Assembly: GCA_963701675.1 (NCBI GenBank)
Contig: OY969623.1
Coordinates: 7,750,001-7,814,000, forward strand
Origin: G963701675 sp963701675
Lineage (GTDB): Bacteria; Planctomycetota; Planctomycetia; Gemmatales; Gemmataceae
Length of the DNA stretch: 64,000 nt
Reading direction: 5' to 3'
A program made the position numbers and the translations under genes. A model generated the notes under the pieces. That model had not been told where the DNA came from. It worked only from the letters and a program-made list of their open reading frames with translations, and did not search any database. Positions 24,741-33,287 of this stretch are shown one piece after another (positions within the stretch are counted from its first letter, which is position 1; every line of letters begins with the position of its first letter).

Positions 24741-25834
24741 AACATAGGAACCACGGCCGCGATGTAGCGAGTTTCCAAACCGGCGTGCAGTTCAAGGGTT
24801 CCCCGTGCATGACCAATGCCAACCGCTAGACATGTGAAGGCTAGCAAGAACAAAAGAAGACCGGTTGTCCGATAGCGTTCGCGCGAACTCCGGTACCAGC
24901 GCTGTGAAAGCGCGAAGGCCCCTATCACGAAAAACGAAACCGCGACGAGAACCGGGACCGGCCAGACTGCTTGTGCCGACATCCCTGCCGAGTTCCCTAG
25001 AAATTGGATCGCCGTCCATACGATTGCTTTAGGGTTGAAAATTGGCGGCACCGTGCGTCGAAGTCCCCACCAATAGAACGCCGCAACCAGGATGGCCAAC
25101 ACCGCCAAGCCGAGAATTGCGCCGCCGGAGATCTTGCTGTGGGGTAACCGAGATGTCCAGCGAAGAATGCCTACGTAACAGAGCCACAAGGCGAGGGGAG
25201 GCACTAGGCCGAGACCGGTGCCGCCGCAGATAGGAAGTGCACTGATGCACAATCCCGCAACAATCGCTTGTCCGAGCGAAAGCGGCGCCCGGTCGCGTAC
25301 CATGATGATCAGCACGGTCCCGGCAAGCAGAGCCGGAAGTACGAATTGCATCGAAAAGTTCCAAAGGTGGAAACCTTGGATGCCCTGCCAGGGAAGGAGA
25401 ATGAGCGGAAAGAATGCGTCGGCGTAACTTATGCGTCCGCGTTGTTTCCGAGCCGTGAGAATCATAGCCCCTGCCAGCAAACCCATCGAGAGGACGCTGA
25501 AAAAGGAGCCGGCGCGAAAATCGCCTCCGGCAAGCCAGACAGGCGCCAGCATGAATAAACGCGGAAGGAACAACCGATGTTCTTCATGCTGCGACCACAA
25601 CCAAGAAAAAGTGATGGGTTTGTCGCCTATCAGGTACGGAAGCACATCAAAGTCATCGTAATACGGGAACTCGCTGGCGAACTTCCACACGAATCCTAGA
25701 CCGGCAATCAGCATTACTGCCCAGACGGCCGACACTACGACGACGGCAATTGGGTCGCTTTGCTGAGATGCGATTCGTCCTGGCGTCGCGTAAGGCGAGC
25801 GTTCGATCACCGGGCGTAGTAGGTGAGGCGGCAT
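24638..25834 (-). CDS. Polytopic membrane protein, N-terminal part, GT-C-like topology
   Basis: 398-codon frame with about ten hydrophobic segments. After the first helix the loop reads EFPYYDDFDVLPYLIGDKPITFSW; paired acids in the first external loop are a feature of GT-C glycosyltransferases that use lipid-linked sugars. The match is by topology only. The last ~25 residues (RRLSFRRLSVLPRSCSCHSI) look frame-shifted, and the true continuation is in the previous entry. The gene is divergent from nnrD across 282 bp in which I see no other gene. Confidence 0.6.
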   Translation of the reverse strand: MPPHLLRPVIERSPYATPGRIASQQSDPIAVVVVSAVWAVMLIAGLGFVWKFASEFPYYDDFDVLPYLIGDKPITFSWLWSQHEEHRLFLPRLFMLAPVWLAGGDFRAGSFFSVLSMGLLAGAMILTARKQRGRISYADAFFPLILLPWQGIQGFHLWNFSMQFVLPALLAGTVLIIMVRDRAPLSLGQAIVAGLCISALPICGGTGLGLVPPLALWLCYVGILRWTSRLPHSKISGGAILGLAVLAILVAAFYWWGLRRTVPPIFNPKAIVWTAIQFLGNSAGMSAQAVWPVPVLVAVSFFVIGAFALSQRWYRSSRERYRTTGLLLFLLAFTCLAVGIGHARGTLELHAGLETRYIAAVVPMLCCVYYAFGISGCARRLSFRRLSVLPRSCSCHSI

Positions 25835-26116
25835 TGAGAGTCTTCGTGGCGTATGACGATTTTCGCTGGCCCAATACGGATTAGCGCGGCACCAAGTGAG
25901 CGCGCTGAACCGGAGTTGGCTATGGCTCAGTATTTATCCGAGAAAGCTGCTCGTGCAAGAGCGCACCATCGGGGCGAAACAAAGATTTGCTCAGAAACGG
26001 AGCCCGCGCGAGGCTTCGGTTTAGGACTGCGGTTGACTCATGTGTCCACCGAGTCGAGACGCTCCTTTCCATAACCCCACCGCGAATCTATAAAGCCAAC
26101 TTAAAGGAGAACCACG

Positions 26117-26989
26117 TTGCCCTCGACACTTCCGACAATGGAACTCGTTCACGACGTGCCCGTGTTACCGCCGAGGGCCGCGGACAGTCATAAAGGAACG
26201 TTTGGTCGTGTCCTGGTTGTCGCCGGCAGTCGCGGGATGTCCGGCGCGGCCGTGTTGTGCGGGAGTGCGGCTTTGCGGGGCGGGGCGGGCTTGGTGCAGG
26301 TTGCGGTGCCGCGGGAGATTCTTCCGATTGTTGCCGCGGCCAATCCATGTTACCTGACTGCACCGCTCCCGCAGGACGAGAATGGCCGGCTTGACATTCC
26401 GGCCCAAGTCGACTTGTTGGAGCTAGCCAAGCCGGCCAATGTCATGGCACTTGGACCGGGGCTGGGCCAAAGCAAGGCGGTCACGAATTTGGTGGTTGAG
26501 ACTATGGCGGCCGTCGGGGTCCCGTTGGTGCTCGATGCCGACGGGCTGAACGCGATACAGCAAGACCCAGGGTGTTTGAGACGGCGAACGGCGGCCACCG
26601 TGTTGACGCCGCACCCGGCGGAGTTTGCTCGGCTGGCAGGCGTCAGCGTCGAGGAAGTACAGGAGAAACGTGAAGATCGGGCCGTGCGTTTCGCCATGGA
26701 GCACAGCGTCGTCGTGGTGCTGAAAGGCGCCCAGACGGTCATTACCGATGGTCGCCGCGTATACGTGAATACGACCGGCAATCCTGGGATGGCGACGGGT
26801 GGGACCGGCGACGTATTGACGGGACTCATCGCGGCGTTGATGGCGCAGGGTTTGGAAGCCTTCGCGGCGGCCCAACTTGGCGTACACTTGCATGGGCTAG
26901 CCGGCGACCATGCCCGCGATGAAATGGGCGAGGTTTCGCTGGTAGCGACCGATTTACTCGACTATCTCCCGCGCGCCTTTCGGCCGTAG
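26117..26989 (+). CDS. nnrD: ADP/ATP-dependent NAD(P)H-hydrate dehydratase
   Basis: 290 residues. The start is a TTG at 26117 with AAAGGAGAA at 26103-26111, 5 nt before it; the ATG at 26138 has no comparable site. The enzyme repairs hydrated NAD(P)H (the YjeF C-terminal, ribokinase-like family). Visible motifs are KGTFGRVLVVAGSRGMSGAA near residue 27, DADGLN, LTPHPAEFARL, VVLKGAQTVI and the catalytic anion-hole segment NPGMATGGTGDVLTG. The epimerase domain found fused in many bacteria is absent. It is followed after 17 bp by a zinc-ribbon membrane protein, likely co-transcribed. Confidence 0.92.
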   Translation: MPSTLPTMELVHDVPVLPPRAADSHKGTFGRVLVVAGSRGMSGAAVLCGSAALRGGAGLVQVAVPREILPIVAAANPCYLTAPLPQDENGRLDIPAQVDLLELAKPANVMALGPGLGQSKAVTNLVVETMAAVGVPLVLDADGLNAIQQDPGCLRRRTAATVLTPHPAEFARLAGVSVEEVQEKREDRAVRFAMEHSVVVVLKGAQTVITDGRRVYVNTTGNPGMATGGTGDVLTGLIAALMAQGLEAFAAAQLGVHLHGLAGDHARDEMGEVSLVATDLLDYLPRAFRP

Positions 26990-27006
26990 TGTAAACGAGA
27001 GAACTT

Positions 27007-27771
27007 ATGAACCTGCTGTGCCCACAATGCCAACAGACTATTGCCATTGCCGACCAGTACGCTGGGCAACTGATGAAGTGCCCATTGTGTTCAGGCACGT
27101 TCACGGCGCCGGCGCTGGCGCCCTCGGTTCCGCCGACAGCTAGCCCCAGTGCGGCCCCGATCGCTGAAAAGCCGAAGATTATCGTGCCCGAAAGTTCCGT
27201 TCGCACCAATTCGACTTCAGAGAGCGTGGACGGCTACCGCCGAACCAGTACCATCTGGATCAGCCCGAAGGTCGTTCCGTGGGTGGGCCCGCTGGCGCTG
27301 CTTCTGGTATTTGTGCTGACGTTCTTCCGATGGCTGTTGATCTACGATGAAGCCAATAAGGCGGTAGTGGCGTGCGGCGCGTGGGGCTTGGCCTTCTCGC
27401 ATCCAATCAATGCGCTGACACTCTTCTACTTGATTTCGCTCTTGGTAGCGGCGCCCTTGGGCGCCGCGACGTTGGTTCTGCCGCGACTATCGATCGCTCT
27501 CCCGCCGGTCCTTCAACAAATCATGCCCTGGCGTAGCGCGATCCTGCTGGCCGTCGTGACCATGGGCTTCGTTTTCCTCGCCCTTCAGCTCACCGTGGGA
27601 TTCGATCAAGAAAGCGCGAACACCGGCAGCGTGCCGATTCTTGTCACGCGCACCGTTTGGCTGAAAACGTGCACGCTACTTCATATCGTCGCGCTCATTG
27701 GCTACGGGCTGGAATGTTGGCTCGCCGTCCGCAAGTCGAAGCCGCTGCCGCGAGTGGATTTTCGATGGTGA
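27007..27771 (+). CDS. Membrane protein with N-terminal zinc ribbon
   Basis: 254 residues. Cys5, Cys8, Cys25 and Cys28 (CPQC ... CPLC) form a rubredoxin-type zinc ribbon. A Pro/Ala-rich linker follows to about residue 75, then four or five hydrophobic helices (PLALLLVFVLTFFRWLL, LTLFYLISLLVAAPLGAATL, AILLAVVTMGFVFLAL, LLHIVALIGYGLECWLAV). Such ribbon-plus-membrane proteins are common in planctomycetes and their role is unknown. The stop is 4 bp from the end of the convergent arginine dihydrolase-like gene. Confidence 0.75.
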   Translation: MNLLCPQCQQTIAIADQYAGQLMKCPLCSGTFTAPALAPSVPPTASPSAAPIAEKPKIIVPESSVRTNSTSESVDGYRRTSTIWISPKVVPWVGPLALLLVFVLTFFRWLLIYDEANKAVVACGAWGLAFSHPINALTLFYLISLLVAAPLGAATLVLPRLSIALPPVLQQIMPWRSAILLAVVTMGFVFLALQLTVGFDQESANTGSVPILVTRTVWLKTCTLLHIVALIGYGLECWLAVRKSKPLPRVDFRW

Positions 27772-27775
27772 CTCT

Positions 27776-28600
27776 TTACCAGACGGCGGCTTCTTCACCG
27801 TCGAGCCGCAACGTCAGACACTTTGCGCTGCCGCCGGACTTGATGAATTCGTCGAGTTCGACTTGAACGGACTCGTAGCCGCGCGATTTCAAGTCGGCGG
27901 CAAGTTGCTCGCAACCGGTGTTCGTGACCACGGTCTTGCCTACGACGACCGCGTTACAACCGAAACGGTGAGCCTCGGCTTCGACGACGGGAATGAGGTT
28001 AGGAACATTCTTCTCGAGCACCTTCCGGCCGTAGGCGTCAAATGCGTCCGGAAAATAGATGGCCTCTCCGGGCGCCAGCGGACAGAAGCAGGTGTCGAGG
28101 TGGTAGAAGCGGGTATTGACTAATTCGACGGGCAAAACCTGGCGCTCAATTTGTTGAGCGATGTACTGGTGGCCGCGAATGTCGCTGCGAATGCGGTAAC
28201 CAGCAAAGAGCTTCGAACCGCAGAAAAGGGCGTCGCCGGCGCCTTCGAAGTACATGCCGTCGGGCATGTGCTCGACGGTGAAATTCCGCTCGGCGAACCA
28301 GCGGTCGAAGTGCGGCGATTCATGGGCGCGGACTTCATGGCGGAAGAGTGAACTGAAGAAACGTTTGCCGAACAGCAGACCCGCGTTGGCCGTGAAAACG
28401 AGATCCGGCAGCCCCGGTTGCGGTTCGATCAATTCCACACGGACACCGAGGTTGCACAACGTCTGCTGAAGGCTTTCCCATTGGGTTCGTGCGCGGGCCG
28501 TGTCGGCGCCTTTTGATCGGCTCATCCACGGGTTGATTTCGTACTCAATGTCGTAATAGTCAGGCCGACACATGAGGATGACCGGGTGACGATCGCTCAT
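27776..28600 (-). CDS. Arginine dihydrolase-like amidinotransferase-fold enzyme
   Basis: 274 residues of the guanidine-modifying enzyme superfamily (DDAH, arginine deiminase, ArgZ). Key residues are Asn72 in DLVFTANAGLLFG, Glu119 in MYFEGAGDALF, His167 in FYHLDTCFCPL and the nucleophile Cys261 in SGGSAKCLTLRL. From memory, cyanobacterial ArgZ/AgrE uses Asn71, Glu118, His168 and Cys264, and the Asn distinguishes dihydrolases (arginine to ornithine, CO2 and ammonia) from deiminases. The spacing fits well. The gene starts 27 bp after the LOR/SDH gene, which corresponds to the other half of the AgrE fusion, so the pair likely converts arginine to ornithine and then proline. DDAH activity is the main alternative. 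Confidence 0.82.
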   Translation of the reverse strand: MSDRHPVILMCRPDYYDIEYEINPWMSRSKGADTARARTQWESLQQTLCNLGVRVELIEPQPGLPDLVFTANAGLLFGKRFFSSLFRHEVRAHESPHFDRWFAERNFTVEHMPDGMYFEGAGDALFCGSKLFAGYRIRSDIRGHQYIAQQIERQVLPVELVNTRFYHLDTCFCPLAPGEAIYFPDAFDAYGRKVLEKNVPNLIPVVEAEAHRFGCNAVVVGKTVVTNTGCEQLAADLKSRGYESVQVELDEFIKSGGSAKCLTLRLDGEEAAVW

Positions 28601-28627
28601 TCGGCGTACCTCTCGTTTGTCGCCATG

Positions 28628-29890
28628 TCACCCGGTCGCCTTGTCATTGGCCAGTTCACCCACCAGCGCTCGAAGAAATGGTTCCGCGTCGGTGACGATG
28701 CCCACGGTTTGAATGCTGCCGCGATCGGTTAGCTTGATAACGGTTGCGGGATTAATGTCGACGCAAGCGACTTTGACCCATGCGGGCAACAGATTGCCGG
28801 TAGCGATCGAATGAAGCATCGTGGCCATCATCAGGCAGAATCCGACTCCGCGAACATGGTCACGCATCTGTTGCTGCGCGACCATGACGTCCGTGATGAC
28901 TTCCGGCAGCGGGCCGTCATCGCGAATGCTTCCGCCGAGTACGAACGGAATGTTGTGGCGAACGCATTCGTACATGATGCCGCTGGTCAGCACGCCTTTT
29001 TCGACGGCGGCCTTGATTCCTCCGTGTCGGCGGATGGTGTTGATCGCGCGTAAGTGGTGCTCGTGCCCTTCCTCCGTCGGCAATCCGCGCTCCATCGAGA
29101 CGCCCAGGCTGGTTCCGTAGAGCGCCTGTTCAATGTCATGCGTTGCCAGCGCGTTCCCGGCAAAGAGCACGTTGAGGTAGCCGCGGCGAATCATCTCGCA
29201 AACTAACTCACCACCGCCGGTATGGACGACGGCAGGGCCGAGGACCGCCAGAATCTTGTCTCCCGTTTCGCGTGTTCGTCGCATTGCGGCGGCGATTTCA
29301 CGAACGGTGACGCCTTTCGGTTTCTCACTGGAAACCGGGCTGGCCATGAACTCGAACAGGTTCTGCCGGTGCATCGGCTCGCCGGGGAGGACTCGCAAGC
29401 CCTGGCGACCGACGACGACACGGTCGCCCTTACGAACTTGCACCATGGGAATCGTTCGCGCCGCCGCTCCCTCCGGATCGATCAGGATGCCGCAATCCAT
29501 TTCCTGATCTTCCACGTCGATCCATTCGTTTCGGAGTCGTACTTGCGTACGGTAATTCGTCGTGCTGTAGAATCCTTCGGGGAAAGCGCCCTCCATGTCG
29601 GCGACCGCCGTTTGACAATCGCGGTCGACGCTCGGGACTGCGCCGTGATCGTGAATGGCGTCCAGGACTTCCCGCAACTTGATGCTGCTGGGAGCGCGGA
29701 CTTGGATGCGTGCGAAGCTTGGATCTTCTTGCCGCTGACCGATGTTGATGTCCTTGATCACGTACGTTCCGCCGTGGGTCAAGATCTCGTCGAGGACCTT
29801 CGGCAGGATCAACGAATCGATGATATGTCCGTGAATTTCGATTTCTTCGACGATTTCCGGAGTAACCGTCGTGGTGGCGGCCTGGATCAT
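28628..29890 (-). CDS. LOR/SDH-family protein, ornithine cyclodeaminase-like (TIGR00300 type)
   Basis: 420 residues matching the LOR/SDH bifunctional-enzyme conserved region. N-terminal domain: EIEIHGHIIDSLILPKVLDEIL, GTYVIKDINIGQRQEDPSFARIQV. C-terminal nucleotide-binding domain: GPAVVHTGGGELVCEMIRRGYLNVLFAGNALATHDIEQAL, GGSIRDDGPLPEVITDVMVAQQQMRDHV, CVDINPATVIKLTDRGS. In cyanobacterial AgrE this domain is fused behind arginine dihydrolase and is reported to act as ornithine cyclodeaminase (ornithine to proline and ammonia). Here it is a separate gene immediately upstream of the dihydrolase-like gene. The start is ATG 29890 with AGGAAGAC upstream. Confidence 0.88.
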   Translation of the reverse strand: MIQAATTTVTPEIVEEIEIHGHIIDSLILPKVLDEILTHGGTYVIKDINIGQRQEDPSFARIQVRAPSSIKLREVLDAIHDHGAVPSVDRDCQTAVADMEGAFPEGFYSTTNYRTQVRLRNEWIDVEDQEMDCGILIDPEGAAARTIPMVQVRKGDRVVVGRQGLRVLPGEPMHRQNLFEFMASPVSSEKPKGVTVREIAAAMRRTRETGDKILAVLGPAVVHTGGGELVCEMIRRGYLNVLFAGNALATHDIEQALYGTSLGVSMERGLPTEEGHEHHLRAINTIRRHGGIKAAVEKGVLTSGIMYECVRHNIPFVLGGSIRDDGPLPEVITDVMVAQQQMRDHVRGVGFCLMMATMLHSIATGNLLPAWVKVACVDINPATVIKLTDRGSIQTVGIVTDAEPFLRALVGELANDKATG

Positions 29891-29998
29891 CGTGTCTTCC
29901 TAATCTGAGAGATACGCATGCTTATATAAGAATGTATTACGATACGGCACGCTGAGAATAATCGCCGGAGAAATATGGCGTATAGATGTTTGGCGAAG

Positions 29999-30697
29999 CT
30001 AGCCGCGCTGGTTTCCCCCTGTTCGGAGCACTTCGGCAAGGAACTCCTTGGCATCATCCGGAAGGGGGCTTTCGTTGACGGCTTGCACCGTCTGTTCAAT
30101 GGGATATTCGATGCGCTTCAGCTCGACTTTGTGATTCTCCAAGATGGCGTAGGATGCACGCGGGTCGCCGTCGCGGGGCAGGCCGACGCTTCCGGGATTG
30201 ACGACGAGTTTGTCGCCTACTTCCAGAACGTAGGGGAAGTGGGTATGGCCGACACAAATCAATTCGGCGTCCACGTCTGCCAGGCGCCGCTCCCAAAATG
30301 CAAGCTCCGCCGGCGCGTATTCATCCAAGGGGTCGCGCGGCGTTGCATGCACTAGGAGAAACCGCGTGTCATCCATCGTCAAGTATTGAGACAGCGGCAA
30401 GGTCGCGAGGAAACGCATGTCTTCGCCGCTGATTCGGGACCGAGACAACGGCCGAGTAACGCCCGTCAAATGTTTGAAGCCATTCAACCCGTTGACGAGC
30501 ACGTTTTGGGCGACGCCGTGGTCGTGATTGCCGCGGACGGTATGGGCGGCATTTTCGCGCACCCAGTCGATGCACGGACCAGGTTCGGGCCCGTAATCAA
30601 CGAGATCGCCAAGGCACAGGCAGAGATCAAACGGTTCGTTGATGGCTTCGAGGGCCGGCCAGTTGCCGTGAATGTCGGCCAATAGAAGAATCCGCAT
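29999..30697 (-). CDS. Metallophosphoesterase, YfcE/MJ0936-like
   Basis: 232 residues. All dimetal phosphoesterase motifs are present: Asp8 and His10 in LLADIHGNW, CLGDLVDYGPEP, VRGNHDHG, LVHATP and GHTHFP. This subfamily hydrolyses small phosphodiesters or phosphatase substrates in the cytoplasm; the natural substrate is unknown. No signal peptide. Its product runs away from the upstream promoter region shared with the next plus-strand gene. Confidence 0.88.
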   Translation of the reverse strand: MRILLLADIHGNWPALEAINEPFDLCLCLGDLVDYGPEPGPCIDWVRENAAHTVRGNHDHGVAQNVLVNGLNGFKHLTGVTRPLSRSRISGEDMRFLATLPLSQYLTMDDTRFLLVHATPRDPLDEYAPAELAFWERRLADVDAELICVGHTHFPYVLEVGDKLVVNPGSVGLPRDGDPRASYAILENHKVELKRIEYPIEQTVQAVNESPLPDDAKEFLAEVLRTGGNQRG

Positions 30698-30709
30698 TCC
30701 AACCGTTCC

Positions 30710-30739
30710 TTGCCAAAAATGCGAATGGCGCGCTACAAT
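30710..30739 (+). promoter_or_regulatory. Possible sigma-70-like promoter
   Basis: TTGCCA (30710-30715) and TACAAT (30734-30739) are separated by 18 bp, upstream of the small gene at 30949. The downstream leader is long (about 200 nt). The match is by eye only. Confidence 0.3.
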
Positions 30740-30751
30740 TCCGCTTCCGTG

Positions 30752-30775
30752 AATTATACTTCGTTCTGTATAATT
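30752..30775. repeat. AT-rich perfect inverted repeat in a divergent promoter region
   Basis: AATTATAC and GTATAATT (8 bp each, perfect) flank TTCGTTCT. It is unusually AT-rich for this genome and lies in the 250-bp gap between two divergent genes. It could be an operator or an overlapping pair of -10 boxes; no regulator is identified. Confidence 0.4.
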
Positions 30776-30948
30776 GGGCGCTAAGACATTCGGCCTGGGC
30801 GGGGAGAAGCGCCGCGTGACGGGCGTCAGAAATCGCCACTCCCTTTCAACCGCGAGGGCCGGTGCACTACGTGAAGGCGATTTGCCGTTGACCAGAGCGC
30901 CGCAAACCAGCCAGCGATTTGCGGTTCGCCAAGCGACGGGAGGCGGGA

Positions 30949-31236
30949 ATGCTAACCGAAAAGTCTGTCCGGCGCATGCCGCTTCGGCAGCTTCTCACCC
31001 ACTCCGAAAAGTGTACGCGCGATCTGATTGAGCACGTCCGCGCATCGATTCTGCCATACCTGACGGAGTACCGCGAACTCAGCCGGCCCGTGCGACGCCG
31101 CAGCAGCTATCCCAGCATGATCACGATGCACAATGCGCTTCGGAAGGTTCAGCAAGCGAACGACGAAGCCAAGCAAATGATCGACTATCTCTTGAGCCGC
31201 TACGAGGACATCGTCGAGCACACCAAAAGGCCGTAG
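30949..31236 (+). CDS. Small helical protein, function unknown
   Basis: 95 residues from the ATG at 30949, preceded by GGAGGCGGG. The longer frame from 30919 lacks a ribosome site. Highly charged and helical (LLTHSEKCTRDLIEHVRASILPYLTEY, ALRKVQQANDEAKQMIDYLLSRYEDIVEH), perhaps a coiled coil. No family recognised. An inverted repeat follows 33 bp after the stop. Confidence 0.55.
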   Translation: MLTEKSVRRMPLRQLLTHSEKCTRDLIEHVRASILPYLTEYRELSRPVRRRSSYPSMITMHNALRKVQQANDEAKQMIDYLLSRYEDIVEHTKRP

Positions 31237-31269
31237 ATACGACAGTGTCTCAGTAGGCAAACATTAAAT

Positions 31270-31348
31270 GTAGGGTGCGTCCAGTCCGCGCAGACGCACC
31301 GATGTCCCGCCGTTACGGTGCGTCTGCGAAGGACTGGACGCACCCTAC
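31270..31348. repeat. Long inverted repeat, GTAGGGTG family
   Basis: Arms at 31270-31300 and 31317-31348 are complementary except for one short bulge (G against TT) around a 16-nt loop. The outer end GTAGGGTG is shared with the 30-bp palindrome at 48607. It lies between convergent genes and may act as a bidirectional terminator. Its edge overlaps the last codon of the adenosyltransferase gene. Confidence 0.7.
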
Positions 31349-31719
31349 TTTCCTTGACTCCCCTGGCTGGCTCCTGGAACCCAAAGCACATCGTCACGGC
31401 CGATGTTGTTGCAGATTCGGGCCATCACGAAGAGCAGATCAGACAGCCGGTTCAAGTAAATAACGACTTGGGGATTGACGGGTTCATTTCGCGAAAGTGT
31501 AACGACGTCACGCTCGGCCCGACGACATACGGTGCGTGCGAAGTGGCACCAGGCGGCGATTCGGGCACCTCCCGGAAGGACAAAACTCGTGAGCGGCGCC
31601 AGGTCCGCGTTTAGTCGATCAATGGCGCCTTCCAATTGCGCATTGTTCAGGCCGGACGCGGAGTTTTTGGACCGGCTTTTCCTCGGCGGCCGGCGGAACA
31701 CAAAGATCGGCGCCGACAT
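31345..31719 (-). CDS. PduO-type cob(I)alamin adenosyltransferase, C-terminal part (frame broken)
   Basis: Authentic sequence runs from about AQLEGAIDRLNADLAPL (near 31640) to the stop, including SFVLPGGARIAAWCHFARTVCRRAERDVVTL and VNPQVVIYLNRLSDLLFVMARICN. These are the hallmark helices of PduO-type ATP:cob(I)alamin adenosyltransferases, with the conserved RxxxRRAER arginines. The ATG at 31719 and the first ~25 residues are out-of-frame reading of the N-terminal half. The junction is at about 31638-31648, at a GCGC tetranucleotide. Confidence 0.82.
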   Translation of the reverse strand: MSAPIFVFRRPPRKSRSKNSASGLNNAQLEGAIDRLNADLAPLTSFVLPGGARIAAWCHFARTVCRRAERDVVTLSRNEPVNPQVVIYLNRLSDLLFVMARICNNIGRDDVLWVPGASQGSQGK

Positions 31720-31933
31720 CGAAGAGATCGTTTTGAATGCCGCGCACCAGGTCGGTGAACGTCGTGTTGCCGTTCACCAACTCGCACCGCGCCAATCCCA
31801 AAACGGCATTCAATTCGTCGACGGCGCCGTATGCCGTCACGCGCGGGTGATCCTTCGATACCCGCGAGCCGTCGCCTAGACCGGTTTCGCCCTGGTCGCC
31901 GGTTTTCGTGTAGATCCGAGAGAGGTACACCAT
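31619..31933 (-). CDS. PduO-type cob(I)alamin adenosyltransferase, N-terminal part (frame broken)
   Basis: N-terminal half: RIYTKTGDQGETGLGDGSRVSKDHPRVTAYGAVDELNAVLG, the nucleotide-binding signature of the family, then NDLFDVGADLC. After PVQKLRVRPEQ the frame diverges and stops at 31619. Together with the previous entry the gene spans 31345-31933, about 195 residues, normal for this enzyme. It makes adenosylcobalamin from cob(I)alamin and ATP. The start is ATG 31933. The upstream HIT gene ends 2 bp away, so they are likely co-transcribed. Confidence 0.82.
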   Translation of the reverse strand: MVYLSRIYTKTGDQGETGLGDGSRVSKDHPRVTAYGAVDELNAVLGLARCELVNGNTTFTDLVRGIQNDLFDVGADLCVPPAAEEKPVQKLRVRPEQCAIGRRH

Positions 31934-31934
31934 T

Positions 31935-32411
31935 TCATTTCCCCGAAGTCAGCCGCATCAGTGTTTTTTGTAAACGAGCAATGGTGACGTGTCGATCTTC
32001 GGGACCCATTTCGAGCCGCGCTCGAAGCGCGGAGTCTGTCTCCGCTCGTTCGATCGCCGACCAAACTGGCTTGAGGCGATCCGGGTCATTCTCGTATCGA
32101 GGAAAAATGTGCCAATGCAAATGGGGCACCTGATTGCCTAGCAGCTCGTAATTGAGCTTATGCGGCTGATATGTGTCGTGGATTGCTTTGGCCAACACGC
32201 ACAGTTCCTCGAGAAATGCCGTTCGGACTGCGCTCGGCAATCCATGCAATTCGGTCGCGTGGCGGCGTGAGACAAGTACCGAGTACCCGCAATAGGACTG
32301 CCAGGCGCCGAGAAATGCTACCGAATTCTCGAATTGCCAAACGAAGTCCGGCGGCTTTTGTTCGTTGAGCTTTGCCAACTTTCGACAGAAGAAACAGTCG
32401 TGTTCGAGCAC
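31935..32411 (-). CDS. HIT-family nucleotide hydrolase/transferase
   Basis: 158 residues from a GTG at 32411 that sits 4 nt after the upstream stop codon, with CAGGGATAGG as a ribosome site. The longer ATG frame to 32465 overlaps the previous gene by 50 bp and its extra N-terminus has no similarity. The catalytic HxHxH triad is HLHWHIFPRYENDP, and the N-terminus (CFFCRKL) suggests a metal-binding Cys pair as in many HIT proteins. These act on dinucleoside polyphosphates or nucleoside phosphoramidates in the cytoplasm. Confidence 0.85.
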   Translation of the reverse strand: MLEHDCFFCRKLAKLNEQKPPDFVWQFENSVAFLGAWQSYCGYSVLVSRRHATELHGLPSAVRTAFLEELCVLAKAIHDTYQPHKLNYELLGNQVPHLHWHIFPRYENDPDRLKPVWSAIERAETDSALRARLEMGPEDRHVTIARLQKTLMRLTSGK

Positions 32412-32415
32412 TGAC

Positions 32416-33243
32416 CTATCCCTGACGTTCGAGGTGGCTTTGGTCGTAGCGAAGCGCCGCTTCATCGGGGTGTTCGGTTGCCGGCAGGGCCACCGGAACG
32501 CCTGTGTCGCCGGATCTGAACAAAACCGCCAGGCGCCGAATCCAATGGTCGTTCGCTACACGGTATAAGTCGGTCGCGAAACTGGCACTCGCCGGCAGCC
32601 CGGGCTGGGCACGGTGAAAAACCAACAGTCCAAGGTAAAGGGCGGTCAAGATACCGATGACAGACAGAAACCTTGTCCAGTGAAAGTCCTCGGCGGGCGT
32701 GATCTGGGCGGCGAGATTGGCCTGCAAAGTCTCGCGCACCGAACCTGTCGCAACCGCGAGCGCTTCGTCATTCTGGCCTGATTGAAAGAGTTCTTGAAGG
32801 CGCTCGCGCAATTTGTCGGCGTCTGCCTCGGTGAATTTTCGATGTCGGCGAAGATTCTGTCCGATCGCAACCTCTACCTGAATCGGAGCGGGATCTTTGC
32901 AGACCAGTATGTAGATGCAATCCGGTCCAGCCGCGCGGACGTTTCGCCTTGCCCAATCGGTGTAATAACCACGGCGTGAGGCGGGTTGCTTGTACTCGAG
33001 GATTTTTTTCTTCACTTGCTCCCAATAGCTGCTGCCCGGAACGCTGGGCGCATACTCAATGATGAGCTTCACGTCGTAGTGCTTTGCGATCTCGATGAGT
33101 TGGTGGTTAGCGCGAGCGACTGCCTCGGCGGAAAACGCATGGGCGGCGTCTTTCACCTCGGGTGGCGCGGCGTTGAGTGTTCCCGTGATCAGTGTCAAGC
33201 CGCACGCGACACAGCATAATTGTCGGGCATTACTTCTCGTCAT
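32416..33243 (-). CDS. TPM-domain-like exported membrane protein
   Basis: 275 residues from the ATG at 33243 (AAGGGGCC upstream); the frame extends further but its start would lie in a basic, low-complexity stretch. Signal-like segment at residues 5-25 (QLCCVACGLTLITGTLNA), a TPM-fold domain at about 30-185 (AVARANHQLIEIAKHYDVKLIIEYAP, ILVCKDPAPIQVEVAIGQNLRR, LRERLQELFQSGQNDEALAVATGSVRETL), one membrane helix near 197-215, and a short tail. It is paralogous in layout to the next gene upstream, suggesting a two-gene envelope unit. Confidence 0.62.
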   Translation of the reverse strand: MTRSNARQLCCVACGLTLITGTLNAAPPEVKDAAHAFSAEAVARANHQLIEIAKHYDVKLIIEYAPSVPGSSYWEQVKKKILEYKQPASRRGYYTDWARRNVRAAGPDCIYILVCKDPAPIQVEVAIGQNLRRHRKFTEADADKLRERLQELFQSGQNDEALAVATGSVRETLQANLAAQITPAEDFHWTRFLSVIGILTALYLGLLVFHRAQPGLPASASFATDLYRVANDHWIRRLAVLFRSGDTGVPVALPATEHPDEAALRYDQSHLERQG

Positions 33244-33287
33244 GGGCGGCCCCTTATGAGTTATTCGGCGATTAACACGGCAGCTTG

